64,000 nt of DNA from Actinomyces marmotae (lineage in GTDB: Bacteria; Actinomycetota; Actinomycetes; Actinomycetales; Actinomycetaceae). Below, in pieces: positions 26,845-33,975 of the stretch. The position numbers and the translations under genes are program-made. The notes under the pieces are model-generated. The model did no database searches. It had not been told where the DNA came from and saw only the letters and a list, made by a program, of their open reading frames with translations. The stretch lies in contig NZ_CP053642.1 of NCBI RefSeq assembly GCF_013177295.1, positions 496,001 through 560,000 of the forward strand, read 5' to 3'. Each line of letters starts with the position of its first letter. The first letter of the stretch is position 1.

Positions 26845-27329
26845 TCCGGTCGCGCCCAGTCCCCACTGCGACCACCGGACTTCGCGGTGACGCGGGCGTC
26901 GGTGAGCATGACGTCGCGGTCGACGCCCTTGACCATGTCCACCACCGCCAGGCCGGCCACGGTCACGGCGGTGAGCGCCTCCATCTCCACCCCCGTGCGG
27001 TCCGCGGTGCGCACGGTGGCGCGGATCTCCACGCCGTCGTCGACGATCCGCAGGTCCACGCTCGCCCCGTGCACGCCGATGACATGCGCCAGCGGCAGCA
27101 ACTCGGGGACGCGCTTGGCGGCGGCGATGCCGGCGATGCGCGCCACGGCCAGCACATCGCCCTTGGGGACGGTCCCCGCGCGCAGCGCCTCCACGATCGC
27201 CGGCGAGCAGCGCACGGTGGCCGCGGCGCTGGCCGAGCGCGTGGTGGGGGCCTTCCCGGTGACGTCGACCATGCGGGCGGCGCCCGAGGAATCCAGGTGG
27301 GTCAGTCGGATGGGGGCGGGATCGGCCAT
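26841..27329 (-). CDS. moaC: cyclic pyranopterin monophosphate synthase MoaC
   Basis: This 162-residue enzyme converts the MoaA product to cyclic pyranopterin monophosphate. Key residues are present: MVDVTGK, KGDVLAVARIAGI (catalytic Lys), GVEMEALTAVTVAGL and DMVKGVDRDV (Asp and Lys). The usual IPLCHPL active-site loop reads LPLAHVI. The His is kept, but the Cys and Pro are replaced. The frame is open upstream, but ATG 27329 is chosen because AAGGAG lies 6 nt before it and it gives the family length. It lies 13 bp after moeA and overlaps mobA by 4 nt. Confidence 0.92.
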   Translation of the reverse strand: MADPAPIRLTHLDSSGAARMVDVTGKAPTTRSASAAATVRCSPAIVEALRAGTVPKGDVLAVARIAGIAAAKRVPELLPLAHVIGVHGASVDLRIVDDGVEIRATVRTADRTGVEMEALTAVTVAGLAVVDMVKGVDRDVMLTDARVTAKSGGRSGDWARPE

Positions 27330-27342
27330 ATCGGGCTCCTTA

Positions 27343-28689
27343 TCAGTGGGGGCGGGCGGGGGAGGGCAGGGGGATGAGGCTGACGACGTCGCCGGGCCGC
27401 GCCCCGGTGGAGCCCTCATCGACGACGGCGAGCGCCTGGGCGGCGCCGAGCGAGGACACGAGGTGCGAGCCCGAGCCGAGCCGGTGGGTGGGCTCCACCC
27501 AGGGCAGGGCCGGGCCCGTCCCATCCGGGGGCGCTGGCAGCGGCTCGGGCAACGGGTCCGGCGCGCCGACGACTCGCACGGGGATGTACTGGCGCCGCCC
27601 CCTCGGGCCCGTCCACGCGGCGGCGGCCCTCGCGCGCGAAGCGGGGGCGGCCGCGGTGGCCCGCGGGTGCCCGGCGAGGAGGGCGAGCGCGGGGGCGACG
27701 ACGAGCGTGAAGGACACCAGCACGCTGACCGGGTTGCCCGGCAGGCACAGCAGTGGCACCTCGCGCCCGTCGTCGGCGACGATGTCGCCGCGGCCCTGCG
27801 GCTTGCCCGGCTGCATCGCGACCTTGGCGAAGCCGATCCGCACCCGCGCCCCGGGGCCGGCGGGGCGCGCGGCGAGCATGGTCAGCGGGTCGAAGGCCCC
27901 GGCGGACACGCCGCCCGAGGTCACCACGAGATCCGCGTCCTGGGCCGCCTCGACGAGTGCGCGGGCCAGGTCCTCGGCGGTGTCGGCGCTGCGGCGCGCG
28001 CCCGCGAAGGCGGCGCCGCACTCGCGGACGAGGCCGGCCAGCAGCAGGGAGTTCGAGTCCGGGATCTCTCCCGGGGCGAGGGACCGCCCCGGATCGACGA
28101 GCTCGGCGCCGGTGGACACGACCGCCACGCGCGGGCGCGGGCGGGCGAGCACCTCGCCCCGGCCAACCGAGGCGAGCGCGGAGATCGCGGTGGCGCCCAG
28201 GAGAGTCCCCGCCCTCATAACCGGGTCCCCGACGGCGCATCCCTCCCCGGCCCTCCTCACGTTGAGGCCGATGGCGGGGGCGGCGTGGATCGCGATCCTG
28301 CCGGGCAGCGGGTGCGGGCCCGGGGACTGGTCGGTGTCCTCCACCCTCACGACGGCGTCGGCGCCCTCGGGCAGCATCGCGCCGGTCATGATGCGCATCG
28401 CGGTCCCCGGGGCCAGGGGCGCCGGAGCGCTGCCCGCCGGGGCATCGCCCGACACCGGTAGGACAACGGGCGCCTGCTCGGCGGCTCCGGCGGCGTCCTC
28501 GGCTCGCAGGGCGTATCCGTCCATCGCCGAGTTCGTCCACGGCGGCACTGGAAGCGCGGCGGTGACATCCTCTGCCAGGACCAGCCCGTGCGCGTCCTCC
28601 AGCCGCGTGGTGATGGCGCCGAGCGGGCGCAAGGCGGCCAGGGCCTCGTCAACGTATCGCTCAGGCGGGATCATCGTGGGGCTGGGCAT
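27343..28689 (-). CDS. moeA: molybdopterin molybdenumtransferase MoeA
   Basis: This 448-residue enzyme inserts molybdate into adenylylated molybdopterin. Motifs are NSAMDGYALRAEDA, the GAMLPEGADAVVRVED block, the catalytic VTSGGVSAGAFDPL and LCLPGNPVSVLVSF, with the C-terminal domain IV following. The long upstream open frame is rejected. ATG 28689 has GAGGAGG 4-5 nt before it and starts MPSPTMIPPERYVDEAL, as in the family. It is the first gene of moeA-moaC-mobA and diverges from moaE across a 75-bp shared promoter region. Confidence 0.94.
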   Translation of the reverse strand: MPSPTMIPPERYVDEALAALRPLGAITTRLEDAHGLVLAEDVTAALPVPPWTNSAMDGYALRAEDAAGAAEQAPVVLPVSGDAPAGSAPAPLAPGTAMRIMTGAMLPEGADAVVRVEDTDQSPGPHPLPGRIAIHAAPAIGLNVRRAGEGCAVGDPVMRAGTLLGATAISALASVGRGEVLARPRPRVAVVSTGAELVDPGRSLAPGEIPDSNSLLLAGLVRECGAAFAGARRSADTAEDLARALVEAAQDADLVVTSGGVSAGAFDPLTMLAARPAGPGARVRIGFAKVAMQPGKPQGRGDIVADDGREVPLLCLPGNPVSVLVSFTLVVAPALALLAGHPRATAAAPASRARAAAAWTGPRGRRQYIPVRVVGAPDPLPEPLPAPPDGTGPALPWVEPTHRLGSGSHLVSSLGAAQALAVVDEGSTGARPGDVVSLIPLPSPARPH

Positions 28690-28764
28690 GTCTCCTCCTC
28701 GGGGTGCTTCGGCGGCGGGCGGTGTAGGGTCTGGCGCGTCCATCATGCAGTCGAGGAGGGCGGG

Positions 28765-29247
28765 ATGGTGCGCGAGACAGACCACGGCGCTGCGCACGAG
28801 GCTACCGGTGCCGAGGGGCGGGGGTGCGCGCGGATTGCGCGCGCCGAGATGACCGAGGGCCCCGTGAGCGCCGCCGAACTGGCGCGCGCCGTCGCCGATC
28901 GCGCGGCCGGGGCCGTCGTCACCTTCGACGGGATGGTCCGTGATCACGACGGCGGCCGCGCCGTGGAGTCCATCGCCTACTCCGCCCATCCGAGCGCGGG
29001 GGAGGTCATTGAGCGGATCGCCGCGGATGTCGCGGCGCGGCCCGGCCTGCGCGCCCTGGCGATCGTCCATCGCACGGGCGAGCTCGCGATCGGGGACACC
29101 GCGCTGGGGGTGGCCGCCAGCGCCGACCACCGCGCCGAGGCCTTCGCCGCCGTGAGCGACGCCGTCGAGGAGGTCAAGCGCCGCCTGCCGGTGTGGAAGA
29201 ACCAGCGCTTCTCAGACGGCACCACCGAGTGGAGCAACTGCGCCTGA
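28765..29247 (+). CDS. moaE: molybdopterin synthase catalytic subunit MoaE
   Basis: This 160-residue protein is the large subunit of molybdopterin synthase, which transfers two sulfurs from MoaD to the pterin. Seen are GAVVTFDGMVRDHDGG, AIVHRTGELAIGDTALGV and KRRLPVWKNQRFSDG, the last holding the two conserved active-site lysines. The first 25 or so residues are a non-conserved extension; the ATG at 28765 has GAGGAGGG in good position. It is separated from moaD, which lies on the opposite strand 45 bp beyond the stop. That is unusual, as the two subunits are often adjacent in one operon. Confidence 0.93.
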   Translation: MVRETDHGAAHEATGAEGRGCARIARAEMTEGPVSAAELARAVADRAAGAVVTFDGMVRDHDGGRAVESIAYSAHPSAGEVIERIAADVAARPGLRALAIVHRTGELAIGDTALGVAASADHRAEAFAAVSDAVEEVKRRLPVWKNQRFSDGTTEWSNCA

Positions 29248-29292
29248 CCGGCGCGCCCGCCCCCGGGAGGAGGGCCGAGGGGCGGCCCGGGC

Positions 29293-29562
29293 TCAGCCCC
29301 CGGCGAAGGGCGGCAGGACGTCCACCCGGTCGCCGTCCGCCAGCGGGGCCAGGGAGTCCGCGGGCGTGGACAGGCCGTTCACGAGGAAGGTCGAGATGCC
29401 GATGATCCTCGCCATCTCGACGCCCCTGCCCGCCAGGCGCTCGCGCAGGCCCGCGAGCGTGAGCGGGCCCGAGGCCTCCAGGCGCTCCTCGGCTCGGCCG
29501 GCGGCCTGGGCGGCGGCGGCGAAGTAGCGCAGTTCGATCACCGCGGGATCGGATGCGGTCAT
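29293..29562 (-). CDS. moaD: molybdopterin synthase sulfur carrier subunit MoaD
   Basis: This 89-residue ubiquitin-like protein ends in VDVLPPFAGG. The terminal Gly-Gly is the site that is adenylylated and thiocarboxylated. ELRYFAAAAQAAGR near the start and the FLVNGL segment fit the MoaD fold. ATG 29562 is chosen over longer frames because it has AAGGA 6 nt upstream and the family length. It lies 52 bp after moaA on the same strand. No MoeB-type activating enzyme is visible in the window. Confidence 0.92.
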   Translation of the reverse strand: MTASDPAVIELRYFAAAAQAAGRAEERLEASGPLTLAGLRERLAGRGVEMARIIGISTFLVNGLSTPADSLAPLADGDRVDVLPPFAGG

Positions 29563-29614
29563 GGTGGTCCTTCCGTGTGGCTCAGGGGCGGGGCGCCGCG
29601 GGGCGGCCGGGTCC

Positions 29615-30802
29615 TCATCCGCCGATGGCGGACATCGTCCGGCCCGGCCTCTCGAAGCCCGAGGGCAGCGCGCCGGGGTCGTCCGACCCGTGGGCGAGGG
29701 GCTTGCGCCAGGCGGCGGCGGCCCACAGGCGCATGATGTCCTCATCCGTCGCGCCCTGGCGCAGGGGGGCGCGCAGATCGGTCTCGGTGGAGGAGAACAG
29801 GCAGGTCATGAGGCGGCCGTCCGCGGTGATGCGGGCTCGGTCGCAGTCGGCGCAGAACGGGGCGGTCACCGAGGCGATGATCCCCACGCTGCCGGCGGGG
29901 TGGGCGGCGCCGTCGTGCTCACCGGCCGCCACGCGCCACAGCGCGGCGGGGCGGCGGTCCGGGCGCCCGGCCTCCTCCAGTGCGAAGCCCGCCCCGGCCA
30001 GCGCGGCGAGGATCCGCTCGGCGCCGACGACGTCCTCGGCCCTCCAGGACTCGCGCGGCCCCAGGGGCATGTGCTCGATGAAACGCAACTGCCACCCGCG
30101 CCGCAGGCACTCGGCGAGCAGGCGGGGGGCCTGGGCGTCAAGCGTGCCCGGCAGGGCGACGGCGTTGACCTTGATGGGCTCTAGGCCCGCGGCCTGCGCG
30201 GCGGTGGCGCCGGCCAGGGCGTCGTCGAGCCGATCGCGGCGGGTGAGCCCCGCGTAGGCCTCGCGGTCCAGGGCGTCGATGGAGACGTTGACGCGGGCCA
30301 GGCCCGCGTCGCGCAGGGCGGCGGCGCGTTTGTCCAACCCGAGCCCGTTGGTGGTCAGCCCGATGTCCGGGACCGCGCCGCCGGGGGTGCGCAGGGCGGC
30401 GATGGCGCTGATGATCTCCTCAAGGTCCCGGCGCATGAGCGGCTCCCCACCGGTGATGCGGATCCGCTCGACCCCCAGGCGGGTGACGGCGATGCGGGCG
30501 AGACGGCCGATCTCGTCGGCGGTGAGCAGGAGGGGCGTGGCGAGCCAGTCCAGTCCCTGCGCGGGCATGCAGTAGGAGCAGCGCAGGTTGCAGCGGTCGG
30601 TGATCGACAGGCGCAGGTCTCGCACCACCCGCCCGTAGCGGTCGGTCAGGGCGCTCGGCGGAGGGCCCGGCCAGGGGAGCCCGGTGGCGCCGGGTGACTC
30701 GACGCCCGCCCCGCCCGGCCTCTTGGGCGCGACCGCCAGCGGCACCGGCAGGCGCGTCCTGGCGGTGCCGCTACGCGGGGCGTAAGCAGGGGCGGAGGTC
30801 AT
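29615..30802 (-). CDS. moaA: GTP 3',8-cyclase MoaA
   Basis: This 395-residue radical-SAM enzyme starts molybdenum cofactor synthesis from GTP. The N-terminal cluster motif CNLRCSYCMP, the SAM-binding ITGGEPLMRRDL, and the C-terminal cluster CADCDRARITADGRLMTC are all present. It ends in the conserved Gly-Gly tail (TMSAIGG), which is needed for activity. About 55 residues precede the radical-SAM domain, longer than usual. The start is supported by a TATCCT box 7 nt before the ATG and the absence of a Shine-Dalgarno. It may also be read through from the DUF2249 gene 86 bp upstream. Confidence 0.95.
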   Translation of the reverse strand: MTSAPAYAPRSGTARTRLPVPLAVAPKRPGGAGVESPGATGLPWPGPPPSALTDRYGRVVRDLRLSITDRCNLRCSYCMPAQGLDWLATPLLLTADEIGRLARIAVTRLGVERIRITGGEPLMRRDLEEIISAIAALRTPGGAVPDIGLTTNGLGLDKRAAALRDAGLARVNVSIDALDREAYAGLTRRDRLDDALAGATAAQAAGLEPIKVNAVALPGTLDAQAPRLLAECLRRGWQLRFIEHMPLGPRESWRAEDVVGAERILAALAGAGFALEEAGRPDRRPAALWRVAAGEHDGAAHPAGSVGIIASVTAPFCADCDRARITADGRLMTCLFSSTETDLRAPLRQGATDEDIMRLWAAAAWRKPLAHGSDDPGALPSGFERPGRTMSAIGG

Positions 30803-30809
30803 GGGGTCA

Positions 30810-30815
30810 AGGATA
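30810..30815 (-). promoter_or_regulatory. -10 box for leaderless moaA transcript
   Basis: On the minus strand TATCCT is followed by TGACCCC and the moaA ATG. TATCCT is the same -10 hexamer as in the sugar ABC promoter. No -35 consensus is evident. Confidence 0.5.
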
Positions 30816-30888
30816 CGGATCGTCCTCGCGGGCAGGGCGCGGGCCCACGGCGCCCGGCGATGGCCGGGGCCGTGAGGGGACGGGCCGC

Positions 30889-31191
30889 TCAGGCGGTGCG
30901 GCGGATCTCGACGCGCGCGTAGCCGTCCTCGGCCTCGAGCAGCTCATAGGCGAAGGAGCCATCGAGCTGGTCGATCTGGGACAGCAGCGGCGTGGGCACG
31001 TGCGGGGCGAGGAGGTCGAAGGACTCGCCGACCGTCAGGCTCGACGCGGCCCCCAGGACAGCGGCGTGGCGCAGGCGGTGGGGGATCACACGGGCGTCGA
31101 GGGAGAGGCGCTCGTCGCTGGGCGCGCAGCCGCATCCACAGCCGCCGGACTTCTTCTCCTCGATCGGCAGGAGGTTCGGGTTCTCGCTCAT
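30889..31191 (-). CDS. DUF2249 domain protein with Cys cluster
   Basis: This 100-residue protein has a DUF2249 domain in its C-terminal 75 residues, with LDARVIPHRLRHAAVLGA, FDLLAPHVPTPLLSQID and YELLEAEDGYARVEI. The family is a small ferredoxin-like or TusA-like fold that often lies beside nitrate, nitrite and NO genes; its activity is not established. The N-terminal tail carries three alternating cysteines (18, 20 and 22, GGCGCGCAP), suggesting metal or cluster binding. AAGGAG precedes the ATG. It is upstream of moaA on the same strand and divergent from the NnrS-like gene. Confidence 0.85.
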   Translation of the reverse strand: MSENPNLLPIEEKKSGGCGCGCAPSDERLSLDARVIPHRLRHAAVLGAASSLTVGESFDLLAPHVPTPLLSQIDQLDGSFAYELLEAEDGYARVEIRRTA

Positions 31192-31324
31192 CTGGTGCTC
31201 CTTGACGTGGGGTGGGCCGGAGGGCCCGAGGGGGCCGTCCGGCTGGCGAATGGCTGTCGCGCGGCGGCCGGGGCCGCCGGGTGAGCAGGACCGCTGCCGC
31301 GGGCATTGCTCGCCTCAGCACGAC

Positions 31325-31351
31325 TTTAATACGGTACGCCTTGTGATTAAA
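31325..31351. promoter_or_regulatory. AT-rich dyad TTTAAT-N15-ATTAAA with leaderless promoter
   Basis: TTTAAT (31325-31330) and ATTAAA (31346-31351) form an inverted repeat in otherwise GC-rich DNA. TACGGT at 31330-31335 is a plausible -10 box ending 7 nt before the GTG at 31343, with TTGCTC at 31306-31311 as a weak -35. The dyad therefore covers the start site of the membrane gene and is a candidate operator. Confidence 0.45.
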
Positions 31352-32515
31352 ACGCTGGGTCGGGGCGAGCAGGGCGGCTCCACAGGCGAGAGCCGGGGAG
31401 CCGGGGGACCTCGGCCTGCCAGGCTCGCGCCCCGGTTCCTCGCCCTGGCCATGGCCGGCGCCTGCCTGCTCACCGGCCTTGAGGCCGCCCTGCTGCGGCT
31501 CGGCCTCTCCGCGCCGGTCACCGACGCGGGGCTCGCCCCAGGATCCCTCGCCCCCCTCCACGGCCCCCTCATGCTCGTGGGCTTCCTCGGCACGGTCATC
31601 TCCCTGGAGCGGGCCGTGGCCGCGCGGGCCGCCTGGGCCTTCCTCGCCCCCGCCGGGCTGGCCCTCGGGGCGCTCCTGGGCCCGGCCGGCGCGCCGCAGG
31701 GAGTCGGCCGCCTGATCACGCTCGTCGGGGCGCTGGCCCTGGGGGCCATTTACATCGCCGTCCACCGCCGCGCCCCCTCGGTGGCCGGCGACGTCGAGGC
31801 CCTGGGCGCCATCGCCCTCATCCTCGGGATCCTGCTGTGGATCGCGGGGGCCCCCATCGAGGACTGCGTCCCCCTGTGGCTGCTCCTGCCCACGCTCACG
31901 ATCGTCGGTGAGCGCCTCGAACTCGCCCGTGTCGCCTTCCTCGACGGCGCCGTCGAGGCGGTTGTGGCGGGACTGTCCGCCACCGCGCTGCTGGGGGCCT
32001 GCCTCCACCCCGCCGGGGACTGGGCCGCGATCATCATCGGCCCCGCGCTCCTGGGCCTGGCCGTCACCATGGCCTACTACGACGTCGCGCGCCGCACGAT
32101 CCGCTCCCGGGGCCGCGCCGCCGGCGCCGTGCGCTTCGCGGCGGCCTCCATGCTCGCCGGCTACCTCTGGCTCGCGGTCGTCGGGGCGGTCTGGACCGCG
32201 CGGGGCCTGGAGGGAAACGCCTACGAGATCATCATCCACAGCCTCGGCCTGGGCTTCGCCTTCTCCATGATCCTGGCCCACGCCCCCACGATCATCCCCG
32301 CGATCGTCCATCGCAAGCTGCCCCACCACCCCCTCATGTGGGTGCCCTTCGCGCTCCTCCACGGCGGCCTGGCGCTGCGGGTGGGCGCGCTCACGGCCGG
32401 GGCCCTGCGCCCCTGGCAGGCTGGCGGAGTGGTCGGCATCGTCGGGATCCTCGCCTTCATGCTCATCGCCGTCACCCGGGCGGTGTCCTCGGGCAGGATC
32501 GGGAGCCGCCCATGA
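31343..32515 (+). CDS. NnrS-like polytopic membrane protein
   Basis: This 390-residue protein has roughly 12 hydrophobic segments. Histidines sit in or beside helices: LAPLHGPLMLVGFLG near the N-terminus, and IIHSLGLGFAFSMILAHAP followed by IIPAIVHRKLPHH, then ALLHGGLALR near the C-terminus. This pattern resembles NnrS, a haem- and copper-containing membrane protein tied to nitric oxide metabolism, but I am not certain of the family. The GTG start at 31343 is chosen from promoter spacing; ATG 31451 is the alternative and would cut the first helix. It overlaps the next membrane gene by 4 nt. Confidence 0.6.
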   Translation: MIKTLGRGEQGGSTGESRGAGGPRPARLAPRFLALAMAGACLLTGLEAALLRLGLSAPVTDAGLAPGSLAPLHGPLMLVGFLGTVISLERAVAARAAWAFLAPAGLALGALLGPAGAPQGVGRLITLVGALALGAIYIAVHRRAPSVAGDVEALGAIALILGILLWIAGAPIEDCVPLWLLLPTLTIVGERLELARVAFLDGAVEAVVAGLSATALLGACLHPAGDWAAIIIGPALLGLAVTMAYYDVARRTIRSRGRAAGAVRFAAASMLAGYLWLAVVGAVWTARGLEGNAYEIIIHSLGLGFAFSMILAHAPTIIPAIVHRKLPHHPLMWVPFALLHGGLALRVGALTAGALRPWQAGGVVGIVGILAFMLIAVTRAVSSGRIGSRP

Positions 32516-33975
32516 TGCCGCCGACCCCCATGCCCGGCCCCTCCGGCCGTGCTCCCGGTGGGCCGCCCCGACGCCCCGGGGGCGCGGGCGGATCCGGGGG
32601 CAGGCGCGCCGCCCAGACGCGCCGCAATGGCGTCGTCCTGGCCTGGCTCGTCGCCGCGGGCGCGGTGACGGTGGGCGTCCTCGCCGGCCCGCTGGCCACC
32701 TGGGGGGCGTGGCTGCCCCTGCACATCCTGCTGCTGGGCGGCATCGGCTCGGCGATCACCACCTGGTCGGCCCATTTCGCCGACACCCTCCTCCACCGGC
32801 CCGCCTGGGGTGGCGCCGCGCTCCTCGACGCCCGGCTCGCCGCCCACGGCCTCGGCGCGATCGCTGTGCTCACCGGCATCACCGCGGGCCTGGACCGGCT
32901 CGCCCTGGCCGGTGCCGCGGTGGTCATCGCCCAGGCCCTGCTGGGCGTGGCGGCGATCCTCGTCCAGCGCCGCCGCGCGGTCGCGCCTCGGATGGGGGCG
33001 CTCGCCCTCCACTACGCCGTCGCCCTCGTCGCCCTGGCCACGGGCGCCCTCCTCGGCTGGCTCACCAACTGGGCGGGGGAGCACGGCGGGGGCGGCAGCA
33101 CGGGCGGAGCGGTCGGCCCGCGCCTGGTCGACGCCCTCTACATCGCTCACACGACGACGATGCTCCTGGGCTTCGTGGGCATCACCGTGCTGGGCACCCT
33201 CACCGTCCTATGGCCCACGATGCTGCGCACCCGCATGGAGCCCGACGCCCCGCGCCGGGCGGCCCGGGGGCTGCCGGTCCTCGTGGTGGGGACCGCGCTG
33301 TCCGCCGCCGCCGGCGCGTGGGCGCCGCTCGGGGCGCTCGGGGTGCCGATCTACCTGCTGGGCGCCGCGAGCGTCCTCGGCCCCGCGCTGCGCACCGCCC
33401 GGCGCGTGCCCCCCAACTCCTACGCCACCGCCTCGACGGCGGCCGCGGTCTGCTGGTTCATCGCCGGCGTCGTCCTGCTCGGCAGGGGGATCGTGGGCGC
33501 CCTGGCCGACGGCGCGGGAGGCGCCGACGCGGCCGCCCAGGCCGCCGCCATGCGCCAGGCGATCCACGGGCTGCGCCTCCCGCTGGCCGCGGGCTTCGCC
33601 CTCCAGGTGCTGATCGGGGCACTGTCCTATCTCACGCCCGTCATGCTCGGCGGTGGTCCCGCCGCCACGCGCGCCACCAACGCGATCCTCGACCGCGCCG
33701 CCTCCTACCGCGTCACCGCCGCCAATGCGGGGCTGCTCATCGCCCTCGCCCCCGTCCTGACGACGCCGGTGCGCCTGGCCGGGGCCCTGCTGGCGGGCGC
33801 GCTCGCGGCCGCCGTGCCCGTGGGCATGGCGCGCTGCGCGCTCGAGCGGCGGCCCCGCGGCGCCGGTGATCCGGCCCGCGGCCCCCATCGGACCAGCCAT
33901 GCCCAGCCCGTCCCCTCCCGACCCGCGCCCGCGGGCGCCCCCACCACTGGAGAGCACCATGACCGACGTCCCTGA
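32512..33975 (+). CDS. His-bearing polytopic membrane protein, probable NirK partner
   Basis: This 487-residue protein has about ten hydrophobic segments after a Pro/Gly/Arg-rich cytosolic tail of some 40 residues. Intramembrane histidines recur: PLHILLLGG, SAHFADTLLHRP, LAAHGLGAI, ALHYAVALV, IAHTTTMLLGF and AIHGLRLPLA. They look like haem or metal ligands. From memory of the family, similar membrane domains are fused to the N-terminus of copper nitrite reductases in other actinobacteria; here it is a separate gene. It overlaps the upstream gene by 4 nt and nirK by 17 nt, so all three are translationally coupled. An electron-transfer role from quinol is inference. Confidence 0.65.
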   Translation: MMPPTPMPGPSGRAPGGPPRRPGGAGGSGGRRAAQTRRNGVVLAWLVAAGAVTVGVLAGPLATWGAWLPLHILLLGGIGSAITTWSAHFADTLLHRPAWGGAALLDARLAAHGLGAIAVLTGITAGLDRLALAGAAVVIAQALLGVAAILVQRRRAVAPRMGALALHYAVALVALATGALLGWLTNWAGEHGGGGSTGGAVGPRLVDALYIAHTTTMLLGFVGITVLGTLTVLWPTMLRTRMEPDAPRRAARGLPVLVVGTALSAAAGAWAPLGALGVPIYLLGAASVLGPALRTARRVPPNSYATASTAAAVCWFIAGVVLLGRGIVGALADGAGGADAAAQAAAMRQAIHGLRLPLAAGFALQVLIGALSYLTPVMLGGGPAATRATNAILDRAASYRVTAANAGLLIALAPVLTTPVRLAGALLAGALAAAVPVGMARCALERRPRGAGDPARGPHRTSHAQPVPSRPAPAGAPTTGEHHDRRP

